Positions 51,681-60,558 of a stretch of 64,000 nt of DNA are shown here, one piece after another. A model generated the notes under the pieces. The model was not told the DNA's origin and ran no database searches. It saw only the letters and a program-made list of their open reading frames with translations. The stretch comes from Legionella busanensis. GTDB lineage: Bacteria > Pseudomonadota > Gammaproteobacteria > Legionellales > Legionellaceae. Where the stretch lies: assembly GCF_900461525.1 (NCBI RefSeq), contig NZ_UGOD01000001.1:1147001-1211000 (forward strand), read 5' to 3'. The position numbers and the translations under genes are program-made. The first letter of the stretch is position 1, and the number at the start of each line of letters is the position of its first letter.

Positions 51681-52991
51681 TCAAATTTCGTAATTAGCCA
51701 ATTTTTGCTTGGCTTTTTTTAATCCTTCAAAAATTGGTTCAGAAATATTCTTAGGAAAGGATGTAGGTAGATTTTTTGCAACAACTTCGATAACTGTATC
51801 TGTTTTAGCTAACATATCATGAAGTATATGTTCAGCCCTTGCAACGGAATAATTCACAAATTTTGCAGTTTCTAGAAAATGTATTTGCTGCATAGTATGC
51901 CAATGATAATGGTTATGTTTGCTTTTTAAAGCCATAGCCATTTTGATTTTTTGACTTTGCAGTTGTTTTTTCTTAATAAGAGGATAGGCTGAGAGGATGT
52001 CATATAAGGGTGTTAAGTGATATTTTCCTTCTGGCTCAATAAATAGACTGAAATTTTTAGCATGTCCATCAATACCAGCAATCAACCAAAAAAAAATTTG
52101 GCTACGATAAAATAGATCTCGATCTTCAATAGCATTTGTAGATCCCAATAATAATTGCATTATATCTTTGATACCTGGTCCACCATCGGATTGATATTTT
52201 AAGTTATATGAAACACCTAATGCTTGACAAAGATCTTCTTGCGGTAAACGCATTAACCAACTTTTGTCACTCGATAAACGTCGGTCAAAGCGTTTGACTG
52301 ATAAAACCTTAATTTCTTCAAAATAAAGTATTTCACAATCTGCAGCAGGTAAGCCATACGCTTTAGCGAGAAGAGAACATAACCATTCATTTTCACAACT
52401 GTCGCTTAAATCCATTTGTTGGTGTGCAATAAAACCAATAGGTAATTTAAAAATATGAGTTGTTGGTGTTTCTTGAAGAGGTTCGCACCAATGATCTTTA
52501 TAATATAAAAATGCCATTTTTTCTTGTGCACCCGCAATAGAAATACGAAAATCATCATTGCTCATACCTAAAGGGTTCAACTGATAATTACGTAGAAGTG
52601 CTGCAATTTTTTGATCATTTAAACGTTTATATTTAATTTTTTTTTCAAATTCTAGGATAGGGCCTGCAATTAATTGTATGGCTCCCACGCACTCTCTCCC
52701 AATACTTGTTAATAAATCGAAAGGTTGATTAGTCGGTATTTGAAAGCGAGCTTGAATGCGAGCACGTATCTGTTGGTTATCAGGGAGAAGATTATCAAAA
52801 AAATTATAAACCAAATCATCACTATAGATTTGCTCAATGAGAGGTAAAGATAATGAAATGGGTCGTGCACCTGGTTGTGCTAACCAATCTCTATGGTAAG
52901 TAAATGTTAAAGCACCGTTAGACGTTTTTACAAGTTCCCCTACCAAAAGACCATTCATTAAAACATGAAGACGTTGAGATTTTTTTACCAT
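51681..52991 (-). CDS. hipA: HipA-type serine/threonine kinase toxin
   Basis: About 436 residues. The N-terminal subdomain has SISLP-like RPISLSLPLI and FFDNLLPDN. The kinase core has SIAGAQEKMAFLYYKD and the catalytic IDGHAKNFSLF with LTPLYDILSAYP. HipA phosphorylates glutamyl-tRNA synthetase in E. coli and causes persistence. The start at 52991 is set by ATGGTAA, where the ATG overlaps the stop of hipB; an ATG four codons earlier is an alternative. The order hipB-hipA is standard. Confidence 0.92.
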   Translation of the reverse strand: MVKKSQRLHVLMNGLLVGELVKTSNGALTFTYHRDWLAQPGARPISLSLPLIEQIYSDDLVYNFFDNLLPDNQQIRARIQARFQIPTNQPFDLLTSIGRECVGAIQLIAGPILEFEKKIKYKRLNDQKIAALLRNYQLNPLGMSNDDFRISIAGAQEKMAFLYYKDHWCEPLQETPTTHIFKLPIGFIAHQQMDLSDSCENEWLCSLLAKAYGLPAADCEILYFEEIKVLSVKRFDRRLSSDKSWLMRLPQEDLCQALGVSYNLKYQSDGGPGIKDIMQLLLGSTNAIEDRDLFYRSQIFFWLIAGIDGHAKNFSLFIEPEGKYHLTPLYDILSAYPLIKKKQLQSQKIKMAMALKSKHNHYHWHTMQQIHFLETAKFVNYSVARAEHILHDMLAKTDTVIEVVAKNLPTSFPKNISEPIFEGLKKAKQKLANYEI

Positions 52992-53236
52992 TCCTCTTTC
53001 CATTGGCTTGTAATTTCAGTGGCGTCTTTTTTTGCAATAAATTTAATATCTATTTCAAGCGCTGACAATATCCGAAATAAGGTACTTAATTTTATATTTT
53101 CGCAATCATTTTCTATTGCAGAAATAGTCTTTTGCTTTAAACCAACTAAATTACCTACTTCCTGTTGGCTTAAATTAAGCTTTTTACGTTGAGCTTTTAT
53201 AAAAATAGCCAATTCACGAGGAGAGTGTATAAACAT
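52985..53236 (-). CDS. hipB: HipB-type antitoxin and repressor
   Basis: An 83-residue Cro/C1-type HTH protein: IKAQRKKLNLSQQEVGNLVGLKQKTISAIEND carries the DNA-binding helix-turn-helix, and a short C-terminal strand region follows. HipB binds HipA and represses the operon. Three palindromic sites with TATACC half-sites lie upstream. It overlaps hipA by seven bases. Confidence 0.92.
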   Translation of the reverse strand: MFIHSPRELAIFIKAQRKKLNLSQQEVGNLVGLKQKTISAIENDCENIKLSTLFRILSALEIDIKFIAKKDATEITSQWKEEW

Positions 53237-53251
53237 ATGTATCTTATAATT

Positions 53252-53325
53252 TATACCTTATAGAGGATATTATTAATTTTATACCTCGTAGGGTATAATG
53301 TCAATTTTACCCCTTTTAGGGTATA
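53252..53325. promoter_or_regulatory. Three HipB-type operators at 28-bp spacing
   Basis: Sites at 53252-53269 (TATACCTTATAGAGGATA), 53280-53297 (TATACCTCGTAGGGTATA, perfect) and 53308-53325 (TACCCCTTTTAGGGTATA) are 18-bp palindromes of the form TATACC-N6-GGTATA. This corresponds to the E. coli HipB TATCC-N8-GGATA sites. The starts are 28 bp apart each time. They lie 16 bp upstream of the hipB start, where they would cover the promoter. Confidence 0.8.
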
Positions 53326-53427
53326 AATAATTCCTGCAATTATAAAAGAAATTAATTGGCCAAAGCATAAATTACAGTGTTAGCTTCAGCCAAATTGGAT
53401 GTGTAATGGTATAATTTATTACACTCT

Positions 53428-54942
53428 TTACCTTTGCACTTTCTGCCAATAAGCTTCTTCAATATAAAAAGGCACAATTTCAGTTTGCCTCATTGAAAAA
53501 TTGGTTTTTAAACCCATCTCTTTTTTGGCATATTGAACTTGGCTTGTATGTTTTAGTTCATTCATAACAAAATTGTAAGCACCAATTAGTTCGCCATCTA
53601 ACTTATGATATAAGTCACGTGGAGTATTATAAATTTCTACATCAGGTATGGTACCTATCCCTTCTAAATATCGATCATGGTTGGAAAAGCCCCTAAGAAT
53701 TGAGAAACGAAAATTGCCGAATTGCCAGGGTAATTTAAACCATAACGGATATCCTGTTCCTCCGCCTGTTTGAGCTCCCAGCACTTTACCTAAATGATTG
53801 GATGAAAAACTATCAACGAAAGTGTCACAGGCTGAAAAGCAACGTTCATTAGTTAAAATATATACCGGTTTATCATAAGCAGGTTTTTCTGTAGACAAAG
53901 GTTGAATGTCGTAATCAATCCATTCTGAATATTCAGAAATAGCTGGATCAGTTTGCTGAAAGAGTTCAGCGAGTTCCGGGCGAGCATAGATAGCCTGATA
54001 TGAGTTTTTCAATTGGGCTTGATATCGTTTGACTTTTTTATTAATAAAATGAGCAATTACACTATCACCAATTTCACCATAACCACCGCCATTATTACGT
54101 ACATCTACAATAAGTGCTTTGGTGTTTTTTAGAGTATCCATAACTTGCTTTATGAATGCTATATGTGCTTCATTTCCTGATTGATAATGCATCGAGGTTA
54201 GTGTTAATATACCAATGTTACCCGGTAGAATTTTAGTTTGAACGATATCAGATAATGACTGTCTATCTGAACTTGGATTTTGGTAATTAAGCCAGGGCAA
54301 TTCAATCATTTTAACTTGTTGTGTAGCGTATTTTTCGATGGTTAGTTTTAAGTTATCTTTCGGGGCGGTTTCAAATTTATCCATGGCATGCATGGCTGAG
54401 GCTGTGCGTGATTGCAGCGCATAGGCGGTTGACGCTGACATCATTTTACCTTTTTCTTCGATATAAGCATCAATGGGTTGGTTATTGACTGCTAAAACTT
54501 TGTCGCCAGGCTCAATATCAACTCGGTAGGGCCACATTTTATCTTGCTCTATTTGAGAAATATAATAACCATCAGGTAGTTTTTTTACGCTGATGGGTGT
54601 ATAAAATACTTGTTGAAGGGAATCAGGAATATAATTGACATGGCCATCGTGTAGACTAGAAGCTACACCAGTAAGAATTTGTTGAAATTGCTTGAAAGTG
54701 GTATTGTCATTTACTTTATTTTTAGCATCATTAATAATCGTCTGCCAATCAACACCGTGTTGCTCCTTTTTTATATCCCAATAACAATAAATATCTTTTG
54801 CCGTTTTAGCCACGTAATCAATAGCCTGCAGATATTGCTCTTTGCGAGAATCCGCTTTTATAGTTATAGGTGGTGTAGCATGGGTAAGGCCAATACAAGT
54901 GAGTAACAATAGTGAACACGGTAGATTGTTATAGTTATGCAT
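53428..54942 (-). CDS. S41-family (tail-specific type) serine peptidase, exported
   Basis: A 504-residue protein with a signal (LLLLTCIGLTHA). The PDZ-like region has IEPGDKVLAVNNQPID (about 143-158). The peptidase core has VDVRNNGGGYGEIGD and CFSACDTF, with the catalytic Ser at about 370. TQTGGGTGYP-like AQTGGGTGYPLWF follows. Such periplasmic peptidases degrade or process proteins. The ATG has GGAAGTAAT about 7 bases upstream. Confidence 0.88.
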   Translation of the reverse strand: MHNYNNLPCSLLLLTCIGLTHATPPITIKADSRKEQYLQAIDYVAKTAKDIYCYWDIKKEQHGVDWQTIINDAKNKVNDNTTFKQFQQILTGVASSLHDGHVNYIPDSLQQVFYTPISVKKLPDGYYISQIEQDKMWPYRVDIEPGDKVLAVNNQPIDAYIEEKGKMMSASTAYALQSRTASAMHAMDKFETAPKDNLKLTIEKYATQQVKMIELPWLNYQNPSSDRQSLSDIVQTKILPGNIGILTLTSMHYQSGNEAHIAFIKQVMDTLKNTKALIVDVRNNGGGYGEIGDSVIAHFINKKVKRYQAQLKNSYQAIYARPELAELFQQTDPAISEYSEWIDYDIQPLSTEKPAYDKPVYILTNERCFSACDTFVDSFSSNHLGKVLGAQTGGGTGYPLWFKLPWQFGNFRFSILRGFSNHDRYLEGIGTIPDVEIYNTPRDLYHKLDGELIGAYNFVMNELKHTSQVQYAKKEMGLKTNFSMRQTEIVPFYIEEAYWQKVQR

Positions 54943-55054
54943 ATTACTTCCTTATATTAATAGCATCCTATTGCTTTTAACTAAGGAAAATAGTGGCATT
55001 AATTATCTAAAGCTGTCAATGCAAGGCAAATGTATGGTATTTGTAGAGAAAATT

Positions 55055-55588
55055 ATGAATCAATTTTATATCTTGACTGGTCCGCCAGGTAGTGGCAAAA
55101 CTTCCATATTAGCTGAATTATCAAAACAAGGTTTTCCAATTATTGAGGAGCCAGCGAGAAGAATTTTAGCACAACAAAGGTCAATTGATGGCGAGGGCGT
55201 TTATGATAAGAACCCCTTTTTATTTAAAGAATTAATGCTAGCAAAGATGCTCTCTGATTATGAAAATGCCTCACAATATGACCTAGTTTTTTTTGATAGG
55301 GGGCTTCCTGATTTGCTGGCCTATAGTAAATGTTTTAATTTACCTATTGGTTCAGAGCTAAAAGCAAGTTGTACTTATCAATACAATCCAACGGTATTTT
55401 TTGCACCAGCCTGGGAAAATATTTATATTAAGGATGCTGAACGGCAGCTCAATTTTGAAGCAGCTAAAGTTTTTGAAAATGATTTAAGACAGGCGTATGC
55501 AGAATTAGGATATCAATTAATTGATATCCCTCTACTAAGTGTTCCGGAGAGAGTCGACTTTATTCTAAATTTTATTCAGCATCCTTAA
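55055..55588 (+). CDS. AAA_28-type NTPase / kinase
   Basis: About 177 residues. The P-loop is TGPPGSGKTSIL (about 7-18), and EEPARRIL follows as the family region, then DLVFFDRGLPDLLAY as Walker B-like. The start at 55055 is chosen because the P-loop must lie near the N-terminus; the frame is open from 54971. AAA_28 proteins resemble NadR kinases and viral-type nucleotide kinases. The substrate is unknown. Confidence 0.8.
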   Translation: MNQFYILTGPPGSGKTSILAELSKQGFPIIEEPARRILAQQRSIDGEGVYDKNPFLFKELMLAKMLSDYENASQYDLVFFDRGLPDLLAYSKCFNLPIGSELKASCTYQYNPTVFFAPAWENIYIKDAERQLNFEAAKVFENDLRQAYAELGYQLIDIPLLSVPERVDFILNFIQHP

Positions 55589-55736
55589 AGGTAAGTTAAA
55601 CTCTTATTTAGCATTCGACGTATTTATTCTGTTTAATTAGAATTAAAAAAAACTCTTAGCAGGAAGGAATAAAAATATAATCTTTCAACCTTCATTTGGT
55701 AATAAATAAATTATAAAACTAATAATATAGCAGCGT

Positions 55737-56014
55737 TAGGCTGGGTGCAGGCCTACAAGGCCGAAACCCGGGTTCCACTTTGTTACACCCAGGCTACTTA
55801 TACTACGCCATGCTAAACCCAATCTTAATTGATGACGTTCATTAGCTATTTTAATTTAAATTAGATTACAAAATCGTAGATCGGAACTCGCGTTATTTTT
55901 TTCTTTGCGTTTAAATTTAAACGATATCTGATTAAGCTCTTCGGTTTTTGCTAATAAATTATCAATTGGCTCAATTTCTATCATCATTTCTTCAATTTTT
56001 TTTAGCAATATTTC
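55737..56014 (-). repeat. 278-bp inverted repeat, left arm: copy of the Ykt6-like gene end
   Basis: This arm matches the reverse complement of 60400-60677 over the full length with only a few mismatches. It includes the code for EILLKKIEEMMIEIEP through DLRFCNL (about 52 C-terminal residues, CaaX box included) and about 120 bp of downstream sequence with a GCCTGGGTG hairpin. It has no start of its own and lies at the 3' end of the broken effector-like gene at 56002. The frames are offset by one base at the join. Confidence 0.9.
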
Positions 56015-56600
56015 TTTTGATATTCTTTACTTGGGACTGCGCCCGCATACTCGATACCTTTTAGTAATCTAGCCTGATCAACGTACATAGGCTTATTACC
56101 ATTGCTATCTACTCTAATATAAAAAAGGTCATGGTAAGTCCTTATGCCATATTGAGATTCTTTAACGCCTTGCGTAATTCCTGTTTCGAAGACAGCTTTT
56201 GCCGGAGGGATGGCTCGATGCCATCCTTGCTGTGGAACACCTGTATGTGTATTGGTAATACCTTCCTCAGGACCTGGGATAGCAACTTTTTTGACTAATG
56301 ATTTTAGTAACTTCTCTAATAAATATTCATTATATTGCAGACGAACATTTTCGGGATCTTGATTATATAAACCTATATCATCTATCAATATTTGATCTTG
56401 ATGCTTATCTTTACCTCCATTAATGACAGCTTCAATCAGATGCTTGTCTGTCTCAGATACATTTTTTCTGTAAATAGTTTGTTTATCTCATCTTTTTGAT
56501 TAGTAAGTTTAAGGTAGATATAAGCTCTTTGATCAATCTCATATTTTTCTAAGAAATCACTAATTGTATTAATTTCTGGCAAATTTAATTCCTGTTGTTC
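56002..56600 (-). pseudogene. Frameshifted, truncated effector-like gene
   Basis: The main frame (56002-56388) reads MIDDIGLYNQDPENV... and contains GWHRAIPPAKAVFETGI and YHDLFYIRVDSNGNK. Reading back past its Met, the same frame continues up to about 56460 (NVSETDKHLIEAVINGGKDK). After a one-base shift in an A-run at about 56463, another frame continues to about 56600 (NEQQELNLPEINTISDFLEK). No start is visible for the whole. The C-terminal end is cut by the duplicated Ykt6-like segment. The family is not recognised; size and style fit Legionella effectors. Confidence 0.5.
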
Positions 56601-56604
56601 ATTT

Positions 56605-56908
56605 AAAATACAGTATAATATAAATTTTTATAGTTAATTAAAATGTATTATAGAATTTCAAAATGTAAGCTTTAAAGATGTTACTTATCAATAAGTTGCT
56701 CATAAATAAAAATAACTTACTTAAGCTAAGTTTTATTGTATATGCTATTTACAGTATTAAATTAAGAATTCTTTTTCTGAAGTTTATTTCCTCTTACTAT
56801 AAGTTATTAATTTTATCGGCTTTTGCTGTTTCAATAAGTGAATAGTAATTTAATAGTATTAAGTAATGGTGGCTTTTAAATATTCTCTACTTTACGAAAG
56901 AACTTGTT
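56605..56908. other. Non-coding AT-rich gap
   Basis: About 300 bp without frame, hairpin repeat or clear promoter beyond poly-A/T tracts. The end has ACGAAAGAACTTGTT before the next gene. Confidence 0.3.
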
Positions 56909-57565
56909 ATGATATGGACATTATTTGCTATATTTTTTTGGTATTTAATTTATCGAGAATTAAAAGCGACTATATGCAGATTTCTAGGATTTCAAATAGA
57001 TATTGCAATACCTGTATCTAAGGGATATCTGTTGTTGTTATTTATTCTCGCTTTGTCATGTACGTGGATTCCTTTATCACGCTGGCACTTTCAGCGCTAT
57101 CTAACTAATATTGCGCGGCAGTTATCACAAAATCCAGCAGCTGTTGTTCATTGTAATACTTTATTTGATACGATATTTGATGAAGAGGTAGGTGTAGCTG
57201 GTCATGCAGATATTAAGAAAGGCTTTATAGTTATACAGTATCCGAAATGCAAATTATTAAGAGACTATATTAGTCATCCTGAACAAGCAACGGTAGATGA
57301 GCTGATTAGCTTAAACATATTAACGCATGAAAGCATGCATGTGCGAGGCGAATACGATGAAGCGAAAACTGAATGCCAAGCAGTGCAGAGAAATTTTCTT
57401 ACCGCAAAGTTACTTGGTGTTCCTGCTTTAATTGCTAAAGAGAATGCATTAGATTATTACGCGCGTGTTTATTTAAAGCGTCGTGATAGATATTTTTCTA
57501 AAGATTGCGCTGCTGGCAAAGCTTTAGATGAACAATTACCTGATTCTATTTGGTCTGAACAATAA
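56909..57565 (+). CDS. Membrane-anchored protein with HExxH motif (possible metallopeptidase)
   Basis: A 218-residue protein with two N-terminal membrane segments (residues 1-17 and about 38-57). The soluble part holds LTHESMHVRGEYDEAKTECQ, a HExxH zinc site (His-Glu-Ser-Met-His) with a following acidic residue as possible third ligand. A signature of this kind is seen in small zincins, but no family is recognised. DUF4153 protein follows on the same strand. Confidence 0.6.
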   Translation: MIWTLFAIFFWYLIYRELKATICRFLGFQIDIAIPVSKGYLLLLFILALSCTWIPLSRWHFQRYLTNIARQLSQNPAAVVHCNTLFDTIFDEEVGVAGHADIKKGFIVIQYPKCKLLRDYISHPEQATVDELISLNILTHESMHVRGEYDEAKTECQAVQRNFLTAKLLGVPALIAKENALDYYARVYLKRRDRYFSKDCAAGKALDEQLPDSIWSEQ

Positions 57566-57630
57566 CGTTTTGCTACATCTCAGTAAGCCTAAGCCGGCCT
57601 TGGCCCAAAGATAAAATAGCTAATCTGCAA

Positions 57631-57663
57631 AACCTTGATTACGCTGTGCTGCATCAGGGCTAC
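57631..57663. repeat. Intergenic CCTTGATTACGC hairpin repeat
   Basis: AACCTTGATTACGC-TGTGCT-GCATCAGGGCTAC, the same orientation as at 16421; a decayed GTAAGCCTAAGCC...TTGGCCCA hairpin lies just upstream. Confidence 0.6.
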
Positions 57664-57801
57664 TTTACTTAATAAAGTCATGTTAAAAACAGTAAAACAT
57701 CGCAGATTAATTTCGTATTTTATATTACTTCTCTATATACTCTTTAACTAGTAAGTTAGAATTATAGTCAGTTTGTTACTATATAAATCTAGGTGTGCTT
57801 T

Positions 57802-59568
57802 GTGAAACAACTTTTTTTAACTACAGCAACTGTACGCTGCATGATAGGGCTAATTCAAGGTACTATACTCTATTTTCTATTTGCGGTTAGTCAAAATAAA
57901 ATTCAGTGGTTAGTTCTTAATCCTTATATTTTTCTACCTATGCTCATGATTACTATTTTTGTTCCACTGCTTATTATACAAGGACTTGCTAGCTTACGTT
58001 TTAAAACGATTAGTATGGTAAGTCTCTTAATTACTTTAGTTATAATAAGAATTGCTGACTATGCTGTTTATAGGCAGATCTTACCCAATTATGATGGCTT
58101 GCCACTAACATCTATGATTTTTTCCATGCAGTTATTTTTTCTGACTAGTATCGTCTTATTTATTACGCAATCGTTAGTATTAAGTAGTGAGCAGGATCAA
58201 CGCTTGGTGGCTAATTATGCGACTTATTTTAATATGGCATGGAAGTTAGGGGTACAAATTATATTTACTATAGTTTTTGTAGGTGCTTTTTGGTTACTCC
58301 TAGCTTTAGGTTCTACTTTATTTCATTTAATTCACTTAACTTTTTTCGAATATCTAATTACTCAAGCTTATTTTGCTATGCCGGCGACAACATTTATAAT
58401 AGCAATTGCATTGCATATTACTGATGTTAATGTACGTGTTACTCAGGGTATTCGGGCACTTTGTTTAACTTTATTATCTTGGTTATTACCGCTTATTGCA
58501 GGCATTATAAGTTTATTTTTAATAAGTCTTTTTTTTACAGGCTTATCGCCCTTATGGCATACAGGTCATGCTAGCGCATTATTACTTTTAGCGGCAGTTG
58601 TATTAATCATTCTTATTAATGCGGTTTACCGAGAAGGTGCTTATGATAATAAATCCTTATTCTCTATACAGAACTGGGCAGCCACCTTGTCTTGTTATTT
58701 GTTAATCCCACTTATAAGCTTAGCTATTTATGCACTGTATTTACGGGTACAACAATATGGTTTATCAGTAGATCGTATTTATGCTGCTGTATGCATGGTA
58801 ATAGGTAGCACGTATGCAGTTGGTTATACATTATCAGCACTTTTTTCTAAAAACAGATTTGTATTCTTTGCTTACTGCAATATAGCAACAGCTTTTTTAA
58901 TTCTCATTATTTATTTGGCTTTACATACACCCTTAGCTGATCCAGTACGACTGTCAGTAGCTAATCAATTATTGCGTCTTCAGACGGGAAAAGTGACGCC
59001 AGAAAAATTTGATTTTGCAGCACTTCGTTATAAGGGGTTACGTTTTGGTCAGCAAGCATTGCTAGAATTACAAAATACTTGGCAAGGACCGCAGAGAGAA
59101 TATGTACGCATTCATGCTACGGAAGCTTTTAAATTAAAGTTAAAAGCTTATCCTAATAGTGGAGAAAAGCCTAACCCGCTAATTATTCATACGGCTAATG
59201 GTAAATTACCGTCGTCTTTTCTTAACCAACATTGGCTTGCTATGGAAGGTTCAATAAATATTCCTTTTTGCTTATCGAATGGAATGGGAAAATGTGATGT
59301 TTGGCAAATGCAAGATTTGCAAAAAAATCCACTCATCTTAATTTTAGAAAATGGTACATTTACTGGGTTTAAAAAAACGACGAGTGGTCAATGGACTGCT
59401 ATAGGTTATTGGTTAATTCCTTATAAATGTAGTGAAAAAATACGTAAAGCAGCAGTTGCCGGAGAATTTAAATTAGTCTTACCGCCACCGTCTAATCAGG
59501 ATATTGAAGTCATGGGTGTCTCAATGAGTTTTAATCAAAAAATTGACAACAATATTTGTAATAATTAA
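57802..59568 (+). CDS. DUF4153 multi-span membrane protein
   Basis: About 588 residues. GTG 57802 (KQLFLTTATVRCMIGL) is preferred over a GTG three codons earlier. The first 370 residues hold about ten to eleven membrane helices; the rest is a soluble domain from about residue 400 with no known motif. It resembles DUF4153 proteins. The family has no assigned role. It lies inside the 278-bp inverted repeat. Confidence 0.75.
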   Translation: MKQLFLTTATVRCMIGLIQGTILYFLFAVSQNKIQWLVLNPYIFLPMLMITIFVPLLIIQGLASLRFKTISMVSLLITLVIIRIADYAVYRQILPNYDGLPLTSMIFSMQLFFLTSIVLFITQSLVLSSEQDQRLVANYATYFNMAWKLGVQIIFTIVFVGAFWLLLALGSTLFHLIHLTFFEYLITQAYFAMPATTFIIAIALHITDVNVRVTQGIRALCLTLLSWLLPLIAGIISLFLISLFFTGLSPLWHTGHASALLLLAAVVLIILINAVYREGAYDNKSLFSIQNWAATLSCYLLIPLISLAIYALYLRVQQYGLSVDRIYAAVCMVIGSTYAVGYTLSALFSKNRFVFFAYCNIATAFLILIIYLALHTPLADPVRLSVANQLLRLQTGKVTPEKFDFAALRYKGLRFGQQALLELQNTWQGPQREYVRIHATEAFKLKLKAYPNSGEKPNPLIIHTANGKLPSSFLNQHWLAMEGSINIPFCLSNGMGKCDVWQMQDLQKNPLILILENGTFTGFKKTTSGQWTAIGYWLIPYKCSEKIRKAAVAGEFKLVLPPPSNQDIEVMGVSMSFNQKIDNNICNN

Positions 59569-59569
59569 A

Positions 59570-59603
59570 GTAGCCTTGATATAGCGAAGCGTAATCAAGG
59601 TTT
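59570..59603. repeat. Intergenic CCTTGATTACGC hairpin repeat
   Basis: GTAGCCTTGATATAGC-GAAGC-GTAATCAAGG directly after the DUF4153 stop, opposite in orientation to 57631. Confidence 0.65.
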
Positions 59604-59611
59604 GAAAAAGT

Positions 59612-59761
59612 AATATTAGACCTCTTGCCTAACTGTTTATTTTACGCAATTGCTGTGTTGCAAGGTTTTCTCCGGTGCTCATTTACGCCATGTAAACTCC
59701 TCAAAACCATTGCGTCTTGCACTCACAAAAAATAAACTAGTTAGGCAGGAGGTCTAATATT
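59612..59761. mobile_element. 150-bp MITE-like element
   Basis: Terminal inverted repeats of about 32 bp (AATATTAGACCTCTTGCCTA onward, at 59612-59643 and 59730-59761) with two mismatches flank a 86-bp middle that is partly palindromic itself (TTGCAAGGTTTT / AAAACCATTGCG). There is no coding capacity. Target duplications are unclear because the arms begin with AT-rich bases. It fits a non-autonomous transposon moved by an enzyme encoded elsewhere. Confidence 0.7.
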
Positions 59762-59823
59762 TTAAATCCTCTGATCAAGTTCGGCGCTAATTTGCATAAA
59801 CCAGTTATTTAGGAAGAAAACTG

Positions 59824-60558
59824 ATGAAATGTTATATGCTAGCCACTGGTAGTAATTTATCAAACATCACCTGGACAACTCCTAACTTGTCAGTCAATCA
59901 AAGCGCTTTTTTCACTAAAAATTTTTTCGAAAGAATTAAATTAGATATTCTTTCCTTTTTAGAAAATTTAAAAATAGATGCATGTTATGGTTGTGAAAGA
60001 GAAGGGTATTATTTATATGGTCAAAAAACATCTTCTAATTTTTACGCTCTTGCTTGTAACATCCAGTTAAATAAAAAACAATTAACTTATCTTTACCATC
60101 ATCTCTTTGAGTGTCACTGTAAACCGGCCTTAATTGCTGCTGAGCTTTCTAAATATGTACAAGATTACCAATTGCTACAAGCACAAGCTGAGCTAGAAGA
60201 AATTCAAGAAATCATAAGGAAAAATATTGAAAGAGTAATTGTTAAAGGTGAAAAATTTGAGAGTTTAATGGCTAAGGTGGAAGAGCTCAAACAAAGATCT
60301 TCTCAGTTTAAGCATAAGTCTAAGATGAAAGAACTCACTTCTTTTGAACCTCAAGATTATCTTGAAACGCAGGCTCAAGTTAAGGTAGAAGAAACGCCAG
60401 AAATATTGCTAAAAAAAATTGAAGAAATGATGATAGAAATTGAGCCAATTGATAATTTATTAGCAAAAACCGAAGAGCTTAATCAGGTATCTTTTAAATT
60501 TAAACGCAAAGAAAAAAATAACGCGAGTTCCGATCTACGATTTTGTAATCTAATTTAA
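59824..60558 (+). CDS. Ykt6-like SNARE-mimic protein with CaaX box (candidate effector)
   Basis: A 244-residue protein with the plan of eukaryotic Ykt6. Residues 3-100 look like a longin domain (KCYMLATGS; SAFFTKNFFERIKLDILSFL; GYYLYGQ; FYALACNI). Residues 119-168 form an R-SNARE-type coiled coil (NIERVIVKGEKFESLMAKVE), where Ykt6 has NTMESLLERGEKLDDLVSKS. A second, weaker copy spans 182-230 (KKIEEMMIEIEPIDNLLAKT). The end is CNLI with Cys241, a CaaX box for prenylation by host enzymes. The zero-layer Arg is Lys141 in the first motif and Glu205 in the second. Legionella LseA is a known prenylated SNARE-like effector, so secretion into the host and action on vesicle fusion is a strong inference. 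Confidence 0.82.
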   Translation: MKCYMLATGSNLSNITWTTPNLSVNQSAFFTKNFFERIKLDILSFLENLKIDACYGCEREGYYLYGQKTSSNFYALACNIQLNKKQLTYLYHHLFECHCKPALIAAELSKYVQDYQLLQAQAELEEIQEIIRKNIERVIVKGEKFESLMAKVEELKQRSSQFKHKSKMKELTSFEPQDYLETQAQVKVEETPEILLKKIEEMMIEIEPIDNLLAKTEELNQVSFKFKRKEKNNASSDLRFCNLI

